Shown here: piece after piece, positions 6,873 to 11,613 of the stretch
How positions within the stretch are numbered: the first letter of the stretch is position 1
Layout: the number at the start of each line of letters is the position of its first letter
DNA from: Acidimicrobiia bacterium
Lineage (GTDB): Bacteria > Actinomycetota > Acidimicrobiia > Spongiisociales > SHLN01
Length of the DNA stretch: 11,613 bases
NCBI GenBank assembly: GCA_004283105.1
Contig: SHLN01000060.1
Location: 1 to 11,613, forward strand
Direction of reading: 5' to 3'
The notes under the pieces: model-generated
Seen by the model: the letters and a program-made list of their open reading frames with translations, nothing else
Databases searched by the model: none
Told to the model about the DNA's origin: nothing
Program-made: the position numbers and the translations under genes

Positions 6873-8365
6873 GGACTTACCCCCATGAGCTCCCACAGCA
6901 GCGGAGCGATGAATACGAAGAGGGCGAGTCCTACGACCCCGACCGCCAGCCCGACCCTCGCCATGGCGCCGGTAGTGAGGGCGCCGGTGCTGTAGGCGAT
7001 GGCGTTTGGAGGGGTGCTGACCGGAAGCGCCATGGCGAGCGACGCTCCGATGGCGATGAAGAAACCGGCCGCCAGGGGCTCGAGATCCACGGTGCCCGAC
7101 ACGGTGAGCGTGAGACCGATGGGGATGAGCAGGTTGGCGGCCGCGGAGTTCGAGATGACCGTGCTCATCGACGTCGCCACGAAGGCGAGGGCGAGTGCCA
7201 GCAGGCCGACGGGAACGGCGTCCCAGCCGACCTGGTCGATGAGCCAGCGGTCGAGCCCCGAGTCGTTGACCGCCAGGCCGAGCGCTACGCCGCCGGCCAC
7301 GAGCCAGAGGACGTGCCAGGGCATCTTCTGAAGATCCTTCGAGTCGAGGACGCCGGTGGCCAGCAATACCACCACCGGCATGAACCCGACCACCGAGGCG
7401 CTCACGCCGTGGATGGGCTCAGACAGCCACAGAACGATGGTGGCGGCGGCCGTCAGGTAGAAGACGAGGGCGGGCCGGGTTTGATCGAAGGAGCCCTCGA
7501 TGTTGAGGGTCAGCCGTTCGGTTGAGGCGGGGAACAGTCGGACGATCAGTTGCCAGCCAAACAGGAGCAGCACGATCATGGCGGGGGTGGCGAGCGCCAT
7601 CCATCGGATGAAGCTCACCGAGATACCGGCCTCCTCGAGCGAGCCGATGGCGATGGCGTTGGGGGGCGTCCCGACCGGGGGGGCGATGCCGCCGATGTTG
7701 GCGGCGAGCGGGATGGCCATGACAAGCGCCACCCGGAGCCGATCGCCGGGTTCGAGCGTCGCGACGACCGGGAGCACGACGGCCAGGAACGTGGCGGTGG
7801 TGGCCGTGTTGCTCATGAACATCGAGAACGCGGCAGTGATCACCATGAGGCCGAGCACGATCATGGCGGGCGAGTCGCCAAAGGGGCGCAACATGATGCG
7901 AGCCAGGTTCCGGTCGAGCCGGTACCGGGCGGCACCCTCGGCCAGGAAGAACCCGCCCAGGAAGAGCATGAGGACCGGATGGGCGAGAGTGGCGAAGTAG
8001 GAGGCAGAGGTAGGTGCCTCGAAGCCCGCCGGGAGGTCCCAGAGCGCCTGGTCGCTGATGAAGAGGATCTGCAAGAAGATGATGAGGGCGGCGGTGGCGT
8101 AGAGCGGGATGGCCTCGGTGACCCACAGCACGATGGCCATGAGGAACACGCCGAGCATGCGATGGCCGGGCTCGGACAGGCCCTCGAGGTTCAGAAACCA
8201 GGGGAGCACGAGGACGAACAGGCCGAGGGCGAGACCGATGCTCCGCCGCGTCCGGAGCGCGTTTCTGTCTCTGGTCCGGGATGGGGTGCGGGTGGTGATA
8301 GACGGTCCTGTCGTTACTGACGGCAGCGTACTGCGCCCATCCGGGCCGCTGGAGAACCCGAGCAC
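6869..8365 (-). CDS. DASS/SLC13-family anion symporter (di- or tricarboxylate or sulfate)
   Basis: This 498-residue polytopic membrane protein belongs to the divalent anion:Na+ symporter family. Both halves of the inverted-repeat fold show the substrate/sodium signatures: MSNTATT (184-190) with GTPPNAIAIG (232-241), and ISNSAAA (404-410) with STPPNAIAYS (450-459). Many hydrophobic helices fill residues 43-492. Members import succinate, malate, citrate or sulfate across the cytoplasmic membrane; sequence alone does not decide which. The first ~42 residues are polar and Arg/Thr-rich, an unusual cytosolic leader. GTG at 8365 is chosen because GGGAG (8372-8376) lies six bases upstream; the frame stays open to 8518, but that would run into the divergent gene. 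It is the first gene of an operon with the kinase (GTGA overlap) and receiver, so its substrate or flux may be what the kinase monitors. Confidence 0.9.
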   Translation of the reverse strand: MLGFSSGPDGRSTLPSVTTGPSITTRTPSRTRDRNALRTRRSIGLALGLFVLVLPWFLNLEGLSEPGHRMLGVFLMAIVLWVTEAIPLYATAALIIFLQILFISDQALWDLPAGFEAPTSASYFATLAHPVLMLFLGGFFLAEGAARYRLDRNLARIMLRPFGDSPAMIVLGLMVITAAFSMFMSNTATTATFLAVVLPVVATLEPGDRLRVALVMAIPLAANIGGIAPPVGTPPNAIAIGSLEEAGISVSFIRWMALATPAMIVLLLFGWQLIVRLFPASTERLTLNIEGSFDQTRPALVFYLTAAATIVLWLSEPIHGVSASVVGFMPVVVLLATGVLDSKDLQKMPWHVLWLVAGGVALGLAVNDSGLDRWLIDQVGWDAVPVGLLALALAFVATSMSTVISNSAAANLLIPIGLTLTVSGTVDLEPLAAGFFIAIGASLAMALPVSTPPNAIAYSTGALTTGAMARVGLAVGVVGLALFVFIAPLLWELMGVSP

Positions 8366-8371
8366 CGGCGA

Positions 8372-8376
8372 CTCCC
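8372..8376 (-). promoter_or_regulatory. Ribosome binding site deciding the transporter start
   Basis: On the minus strand GGGAG lies six bases before GTG at 8365. No other in-frame ATG or GTG between 8365 and the first membrane helix has a comparable site, so this fixes the start. Confidence 0.6.
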
Positions 8377-8383
8377 GTGCCCA

Positions 8384-8391
8384 ATTACACT
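8384..8391. promoter_or_regulatory. Candidate overlapping divergent -10 elements
   Basis: Within the 55-bp divergent gap, ATTACACT can be read as TGTAAT on the minus strand (8389-8384, 5 of 6 consensus matches) toward the transporter, and as TACACT on the plus strand (8386-8391, 4 of 6) toward the small membrane protein. Implied leaders are about 12 and 23 nt, each just long enough to contain the observed ribosome binding site. No good -35 box is visible for either, so this is tentative. Confidence 0.35.
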
Positions 8392-8420
8392 GCCGCCCAC
8401 GCCGACAGGGAGGATCTGCG

Positions 8421-8834
8421 ATGACGACCGATACCCGAAGCCATGCCGTCCCGGACACGGTCGCGGCAGAATCGACTGCCTGGCGCCGACTCGATGATCG
8501 AATTCCCCTTCGGCTCATGCTGGCAGTCGCCGTGCTCTGGGCAGTGTCGCTCTACGTCGTGTTCAGCCTGGCGCCTGCTCCACCGGCCGAAGACCCGAGC
8601 GCCGCCGCCGTTCTGGTGGGACTCGGATTCGAGCTCTCGCTGCTGGCAACCATCGCCGGCTTCGTGATTCTGCGCCGCTGGGGTCTTCTGGCGTCCGCAG
8701 GTGGGGGAGTGGTGTTGCTCGTCGGGGCCGGGTTGTGCTCGCTCGGTGGACACACGGGCGGATGGCTGGTGGCGCAGTACGTGACCGGCGCGGCCATCTT
8801 CGGAGTCAGCTGGGCCGCCTTCCGGCGCTTCTGA
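8421..8834 (+). CDS. Small four-helix membrane protein, unknown function
   Basis: This 137-residue protein has a polar, charged N-terminus (1-30) followed by four predicted membrane helices at about 32-50, 61-84, 88-108 and 114-134, ending in a basic tail (FRRF). I do not recognise a family or any catalytic motif. The single Cys106 and His111 lie in the loop between helices 3 and 4. ATG at 8421 is supported by AGGGAGGA (8407-8414) with six bases of spacing. It is transcribed divergently from the DASS transporter operon, so the two may share control. Two hairpins follow it (8844-8880 and 8975-8997). The coding signal is good, with GC-rich third positions and clear helix periodicity, but the role is open. 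Confidence 0.75.
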   Translation: MTTDTRSHAVPDTVAAESTAWRRLDDRIPLRLMLAVAVLWAVSLYVVFSLAPAPPAEDPSAAAVLVGLGFELSLLATIAGFVILRRWGLLASAGGGVVLLVGAGLCSLGGHTGGWLVAQYVTGAAIFGVSWAAFRRF

Positions 8835-8843
8835 GCCCCGCGC

Positions 8844-8880
8844 AGACCTTCCCGGCATCAGATTCACGATGGGGGTCTTT
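8844..8880 (+). terminator. Terminator-like hairpin after the small membrane protein gene
   Basis: Starting 10 nt after the stop at 8834, AGACC then CCC (8844-8848, 8851-8853) can pair with GGG then GGTCT (8871-8873, 8874-8878). This gives 8 base pairs with a TT bulge and a 17-nt loop, ending in TTT (8878-8880). The U-tract is short, so efficiency is uncertain. Confidence 0.45.
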
Positions 8881-8974
8881 ACGGAGGGCGCGAATAGCGC
8901 CGTTCATGGGGCACATTCCGACAATCACACAGTGCGAGGTGGTAAAGGTTGTCTACCCCCTTGAAGTTTGAAGG

Positions 8975-8997
8975 AAGCGGCGAGGCCGGCCGCTTTT
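8975..8997 (+). terminator. Rho-independent terminator, probably shared by convergent genes
   Basis: AAGCGGC (8975-8981) pairs with GCCGCTT (8989-8995) around the loop GAGGCCG, and TTTT (8994-8997) closes it on the plus strand. It lies in the gap 8835-9053 between the converging small membrane gene and the propeller gene (stop at 9054). On the minus strand the stem is followed by TTCCTT, a weaker tract, so it may act in both directions but mainly on plus-strand transcripts. Apart from this and the hairpin at 8844-8880, I see nothing recognisable in that gap. Confidence 0.6.
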
Positions 8998-9053
8998 GCT
9001 AGTACGAGCCATCGTTCGGTGGGTGCAGGCTGGGTGATCCTCGCATGGCGGGG

Positions 9054-10373
9054 TCAGGGATTCGCCGGGGCGAAGTTATCCAGTTCTTCGTTGTACACGT
9101 CGATTCCCTGGTCGGTGGCGACCCAGAGCGTTCCGTCCGGGGCGACCTCGACTGCGTTGACGGAGTCACTGGCCAATCCATCGGCAGTGGTGTAGTGGCG
9201 CCAATCGGCGCCGTCGAACCGGAACAGGCCGAGCTTGGCCTCGTAATCGGCGAGTATCAAACCGCGGTCATCGGCGAGTATGAAATCGCGGTCGCGGTCG
9301 GCGGGTACCCCGAACCAGGCCGCGCCGTCTGCCGTGAATGCCACGTCGACGGCGCCGTCCGCTTGACCGATCACATGCTCAGGCTCGAGTGTCCCATCCG
9401 CCAAGCGGATGAGTCCATCCATTCCGTTGTAGCCGAGCTGGAGCCAGACATCTCCAGTCGGTCCCACTCCGAGGAACTGCTGACATCCAAAGACTGAGCG
9501 TGCCTGGTCGGCGCAAGTCGTCTTCGTCCATTCCGAACCGTCGAAGCTGAAGAGTTCGGATGTGTAGCGTCCGTTGACGGGCATGTAGATGGTCCCGTCA
9601 GGCCCGCCACCTACCGACCAGCCCCACAGGTCCTGGCCCAGCGCAGAGACCGGTGTGAAGCTGTCGCCGTCGAGGCGCCACAGTCCGTCAGGGCAAGTTC
9701 CCCATGCGCCACCTGATGCATCGACCGCGACCGATCCACAGCCGTAGTCGGCTGAGAACAGGGTCCACTCGTCGTCGGCATAGCGAGCGAGCCCACCGTC
9801 GCCGGGAAGCCAGAGGGAGCCATCGGATGCGGCGGAGGCTGTCCAGTGGATTGCCTCCGGTAGCGAGAATCCATTGGGCAATTCGACGGATGCCCAGGTG
9901 CCCGCAGTGAAGCGATAAATCTCATCGTCGAAGGAGGCAAAGCCGTCAGTTCGGTCCGGTGCCCTGTAGCCGGGGATTGCCCACATGTCACCGGATGCAT
10001 CGAATGTGATGTCCTCGACGTACGTGTCAATCACCGGCGGGCCGAGCGCAGCCGGTTCGGGGACGGTTGTGGTGACGGGCAGAGTCGTGGTGCCGGGTAC
10101 GGTCGTGGTGGTGGCAAGGGTTGATGGCACAGTGGTCGGCGCCGGCAGGCTCGGACCGATCACTGGAGTTTCGGACGGGTTGTTCAACAGCGATGGGATG
10201 GCGACGGCGATCACTACCAATACGGCGGCAACGAAAGCAATCAGTAGGCCGCGGCGAACCTGAGGTCGCGGTCGAGCGGGTGGGGATTCCATCCGATCGA
10301 CGAGGGCGTTGATGTCGATTGGCGGTGTGGTCTCTTCGTAGTGGCGACGGATCTTGGTTCCGAGGTCAGACAT
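9054..10373 (-). CDS. Membrane-anchored repeat (beta-propeller-like) protein; putative anti-sigma sensor
   Basis: This 439-residue protein has a cytosolic head (1-41), one membrane helix (about 42-63), a Thr/Pro-rich stalk (about 68-108) and a long extracytoplasmic domain. The domain repeats a pattern seen as ASDGSLWLPG (182-191), GPDGTIYMP (257-265), GPTGDVWLQ (304-312) and APDGTLWVAT (411-420). The last, after YTTADGLASDSVNAV, matches the Reg_prop-type repeats of two-component sensor propellers. No kinase or zinc-binding HCC anti-sigma motif is present. Cys212, Cys227, Cys287 and Cys297 could form disulfides. Its ATG overlaps the sigma-factor stop by 8 nt, so the two are made together. A role as the membrane regulator of that sigma factor is inferred from position and topology. 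Residues 363-378 contain a tandem 8-residue duplication. Confidence 0.8.
   Translation of the reverse strand: MSDLGTKIRRHYEETTPPIDINALVDRMESPPARPRPQVRRGLLIAFVAAVLVVIAVAIPSLLNNPSETPVIGPSLPAPTTVPSTLATTTTVPGTTTLPVTTTVPEPAALGPPVIDTYVEDITFDASGDMWAIPGYRAPDRTDGFASFDDEIYRFTAGTWASVELPNGFSLPEAIHWTASAASDGSLWLPGDGGLARYADDEWTLFSADYGCGSVAVDASGGAWGTCPDGLWRLDGDSFTPVSALGQDLWGWSVGGGPDGTIYMPVNGRYTSELFSFDGSEWTKTTCADQARSVFGCQQFLGVGPTGDVWLQLGYNGMDGLIRLADGTLEPEHVIGQADGAVDVAFTADGAAWFGVPADRDRDFILADDRGLILADYEAKLGLFRFDGADWRHYTTADGLASDSVNAVEVAPDGTLWVATDQGIDVYNEELDNFAPANP
9247..9294. repeat. 24-bp in-frame tandem duplication inside the propeller gene
   Basis: Two adjacent 24-bp units (9247-9270 and 9271-9294) agree at 21 of 24 positions. 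In the protein they give RDFILADD followed by RGLILADY (residues 363-378), adding eight residues inside the repeat domain without breaking the frame. Confidence 0.8.
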
Positions 10374-10842
10374 CAGATGTCACCCCCAGATCCCGACGGA
10401 GACGGGCCAGGCCGCGTTCCAGGTGCTTTTGCACGGTGGATCGGCCCACCCCGAGGAACTCGGCCATTTCCTGATGCGTCCATCCGAAACCCTCCACCAT
10501 CACCACGACTAGCCGCTGTCTCGTGCTGAGCCGTTCCAGCGCCCCGGTCAGGGCCGGTTCCACCCACGGCTTGTCATCGGCCGAGGCCGGGTCACGCACC
10601 AGCGGAAAGGTGCGAGACGGGTCCCGCAAGGCTCGCCGCCGCGCCACCCGGTACAGGTACCCGGCGGGGTTGCCGGCGTGCTCGATCTTGTCCCAGTGCT
10701 CCCATGCCCATTCCAGGGCATCGACGGTGGCATCCACACCCCGTTGCGTCCCGCAGGCGGCCACCAACGCGTAGCGGAGACGAGGTTCCACCTCATGTGC
10801 GAACGCCGTGAACGCTGACCGGGATGGAGCTTGGACGGTCAC
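10366..10842 (-). CDS. ECF-type RNA polymerase sigma factor
   Basis: This 158-residue protein has the two-domain layout of extracytoplasmic-function sigma factors. Residues about 10-75 form region 2, including DALEWAWEHWDKI and the GNPAGYLYRVARRRAL helix that contacts the -10 element. A short linker (76-97) leads to region 4 at about 98-152, with LSTRQRLVVVMVEGFG and the helix-turn-helix WTHQEMAEFLGVGRSTVQKH (121-140) that reads the -35 element. There is no SnoaL or other C-terminal extension. I start at GTG 10842 because GGAGG (10847-10851) precedes it; the ATG at 10962 would add 40 residues unlike sigma factors and lacks a good binding site. The stop overlaps the start of the membrane propeller gene, the usual place for a cognate anti-sigma factor. 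Target promoters are unknown. Confidence 0.88.
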   Translation of the reverse strand: MTVQAPSRSAFTAFAHEVEPRLRYALVAACGTQRGVDATVDALEWAWEHWDKIEHAGNPAGYLYRVARRRALRDPSRTFPLVRDPASADDKPWVEPALTGALERLSTRQRLVVVMVEGFGWTHQEMAEFLGVGRSTVQKHLERGLARLRRDLGVTSDV

Positions 10843-10846
10843 GTCA

Positions 10847-10851
10847 CCTCC
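10847..10851 (-). promoter_or_regulatory. Ribosome binding site deciding the sigma-factor start
   Basis: On the minus strand GGAGG is followed by four bases and then GTG at 10842. The spacing is slightly short, but this is the strongest site upstream of region 2 and supports the 158-residue form. Confidence 0.6.
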
Positions 10852-10853
10852 GA

Positions 10854-10867
10854 GGGTGGTTCCACCC
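10854..10867. promoter_or_regulatory. Inverted repeat just upstream of the sigma-factor ribosome binding site
   Basis: GGGTGG and CCACCC flank a TT centre, a perfect 6-bp inverted repeat directly before the GGAGG. It could be an operator, or a small leader hairpin hiding the binding site. It sits in the 134-bp gap (10843-10976), where I see no confident promoter. Confidence 0.4.
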
Positions 10868-10976
10868 GATAGTGTGTCTGACAGTCCGGTTTGCACGACA
10901 GGGTCTTTGTACAGGAAAAGCCTCCTCATGCGCGACGCCGATCCTGTGCCAGGGGTGCTCATCCAATCCCCACGCC

Positions 10977-11438
10977 TCAGGGCTCACATATTGGGAAGCA
11001 CTCACATATCGAGAAGTCCATGAGCCGGGTCTCAGTGACCGAGACAAGCTCGATTCCTTTCCGGTCATACAAAGTGGCAACGTGCGTGATCTCGAGTTCG
11101 ATCTCTGAATCACACGGGAACTCGTAGCCGAACAGGAGACCGACCCGGCCCCCCGTAATCAGCGTCATGTCGGCGTCTTGCAGGACTTCTCCATCAAGGA
11201 GAGCTTCGAACACGACCCGTTTCCCCTTGCCGGCATGCCCAACATCAACGCCAACGTCGGCTACGCACATGCCTCGGTCAGGCTGATACTCGGCCCACGG
11301 CTCGACGCTGAACGTGAGCGACGGCCCCGGCTTCCCCGGCTTCTCCGGCGTGTCGGAATTTCCGGGCTTGGCAGCAGCCGGCGCGGCCAGGACTGCCAGC
11401 ATCAATAGAGCAGTGAGAACCACTAGCAATCGACGCAT
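10977..11438 (-). CDS. Secreted Cys-containing protein, unknown function
   Basis: This 153-residue protein begins with a clear signal peptide: MRR, a hydrophobic run (4-19) and APAAA-KP, with cleavage likely after Ala23. The mature N-terminus is a flexible Lys/Pro/Gly segment (24-39) with repeated KPG. The rest alternates short strands (TFSVEPW, VVFEALLDG, EIELEITHVATLY), suggesting a small beta-sandwich. Five cysteines (58, 109, 145, 147, 151) include a C-terminal cluster, CECFPIC, that could form disulfides or bind metal. I do not recognise the family. AAGGAGG (11444-11450), five bases before the ATG, is a near-ideal ribosome binding site and suggests strong expression. It lies upstream of the sigma factor on the same strand, 134 bp away, so it may be a neighbour or target rather than an operon partner. 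Confidence 0.78.
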   Translation of the reverse strand: MRRLLVVLTALLMLAVLAAPAAAKPGNSDTPEKPGKPGPSLTFSVEPWAEYQPDRGMCVADVGVDVGHAGKGKRVVFEALLDGEVLQDADMTLITGGRVGLLFGYEFPCDSEIELEITHVATLYDRKGIELVSVTETRLMDFSICECFPICEP

Positions 11439-11443
11439 GATGA

Positions 11444-11450
11444 CCTCCTT
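11444..11450 (-). promoter_or_regulatory. Strong ribosome binding site of the secreted protein gene
   Basis: AAGGAGG on the minus strand with five bases to the ATG at 11438 is the strongest Shine-Dalgarno match in the window. No convincing promoter hexamers are visible upstream of it. Confidence 0.75.
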
Positions 11451-11570
11451 CGCGTCTCACCCTCTAGTGCCTCCAAAAGGCGGACTTGAACGACATGAGA
11501 TCGCGAACAGATTGAGAACCTGCTCCGACGGTGCCAAAAGCAGGTCGCGCACATCGGCACACGTGGCGCG

Positions 11571-11611
11571 GGGCTCCCTCCTCCGCCTTCTATGGAGGTT
11601 CGTCTGAGCCC
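11571..11611. other. Hairpin at the window edge
   Basis: GGGCTC (11571-11576) pairs with GAGCCC (11606-11611), and CCTCC (11577-11581) with GGAGG (11594-11598), leaving a one-sided bulge. There is no T-tract within the window. It may be the end of a structure belonging to the next gene. Nothing else recognisable is seen in 11451-11613. Confidence 0.35.
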
Positions 11612-11613
11612 TA

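Noticed and set aside
7550..8320. 256-codon open frame on the plus strand, rich in Gly, Glu, Asp and His
   Set aside because: It is the reverse shadow of the transporter; low-complexity charged composition is typical of such shadows.
8366..8518. N-terminal extension of the DASS transporter reading frame to 549 residues
   Set aside because: It overlaps the divergent membrane protein gene and its composition is unlike the family; GTG at 8365 has a proper ribosome binding site.
8887..8901. Small hairpin GGCGC-GAATA-GCGCC
   Set aside because: It is only 5 bp with no T-tract and no conserved context; too weak to call a terminator or RNA.
10843..10863. GGAAC resembling an ECF -35 box upstream of the sigma gene
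   Set aside because: The matching -10 position would fall on the start codon, placing transcription start inside the gene.
10843..10962. Earlier ATG giving a 198-residue sigma factor
   Set aside because: The extra 40 residues do not resemble sigma region 2 and there is no good ribosome binding site before that ATG.
11470..11500. tRNA T-loop-like string GTTCAAGTCC on the minus strand
   Set aside because: The flanking bases do not pair into a T stem and no anticodon or acceptor arm is present, so there is no tRNA or clear attachment site.

Overview
The window is GC-rich bacterial DNA with short intergenic gaps, frequent GTG starts and GTGA stop/start overlaps. Exported proteins carry Thr/Pro-rich linkers, and there is an LpqC-like lipoprotein esterase. 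Together these point to a high-GC actinobacterium, possibly of the class Acidimicrobiia. That placement is an inference from style and gene content; no rRNA or tRNA is present to settle it. I see no CRISPR array, insertion sequence or integrase.

Region 1 (1-3391, + strand) is a tight gene run. It holds the 3' end of glycine decarboxylase (gcvP), a class I glutamine amidotransferase-like protein, an LpqC/PHB-depolymerase-like esterase that is probably a lipoprotein, and a Gfo/Idh/MocA oxidoreductase. Joints are overlaps or a 1-nt gap, so translational coupling is likely. Next, after 39 nt that look like a leaderless promoter, comes a stand-alone MetE/UROD-superfamily protein (3431-4459).

Region 2 (4460-4587) lies between convergent genes. 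It holds four copies of one 12-mer, two direct and two inverted, forming a long imperfect hairpin.

Region 3 (4588-8365, - strand) is a three-gene operon, read in the order DASS/SLC13 anion transporter, cytosolic histidine kinase with a cyclic-nucleotide-binding-type domain, and a stand-alone receiver. The first pair overlap by GTGA and the second pair are 2 nt apart. This suggests a signalling module tied to uptake of a dicarboxylate-like anion. A divergent small four-helix membrane protein (8421-8834, +) starts 56 bp away across a compact shared promoter region and is followed by two terminator-like hairpins.

Region 4 (9054-11438, - strand) reads from the right: a secreted Cys-containing orphan protein, a short ECF-type sigma factor, and, overlapping it by 8 nt, a single-pass membrane protein. 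That protein has a short cytosolic head, a Thr/Pro stalk and an extracytoplasmic repeat domain resembling a beta-propeller. The pair has the layout of a sigma factor and membrane anti-sigma regulator, with an unusual sensor, and is the best candidate here for something not well described. This region is visibly less GC-rich in places (32 of 60 bases at 10981-11040 against 42 of 60 at 7021-7080). The last ~175 bp hold the upstream region of the secreted gene and a hairpin at the window edge.
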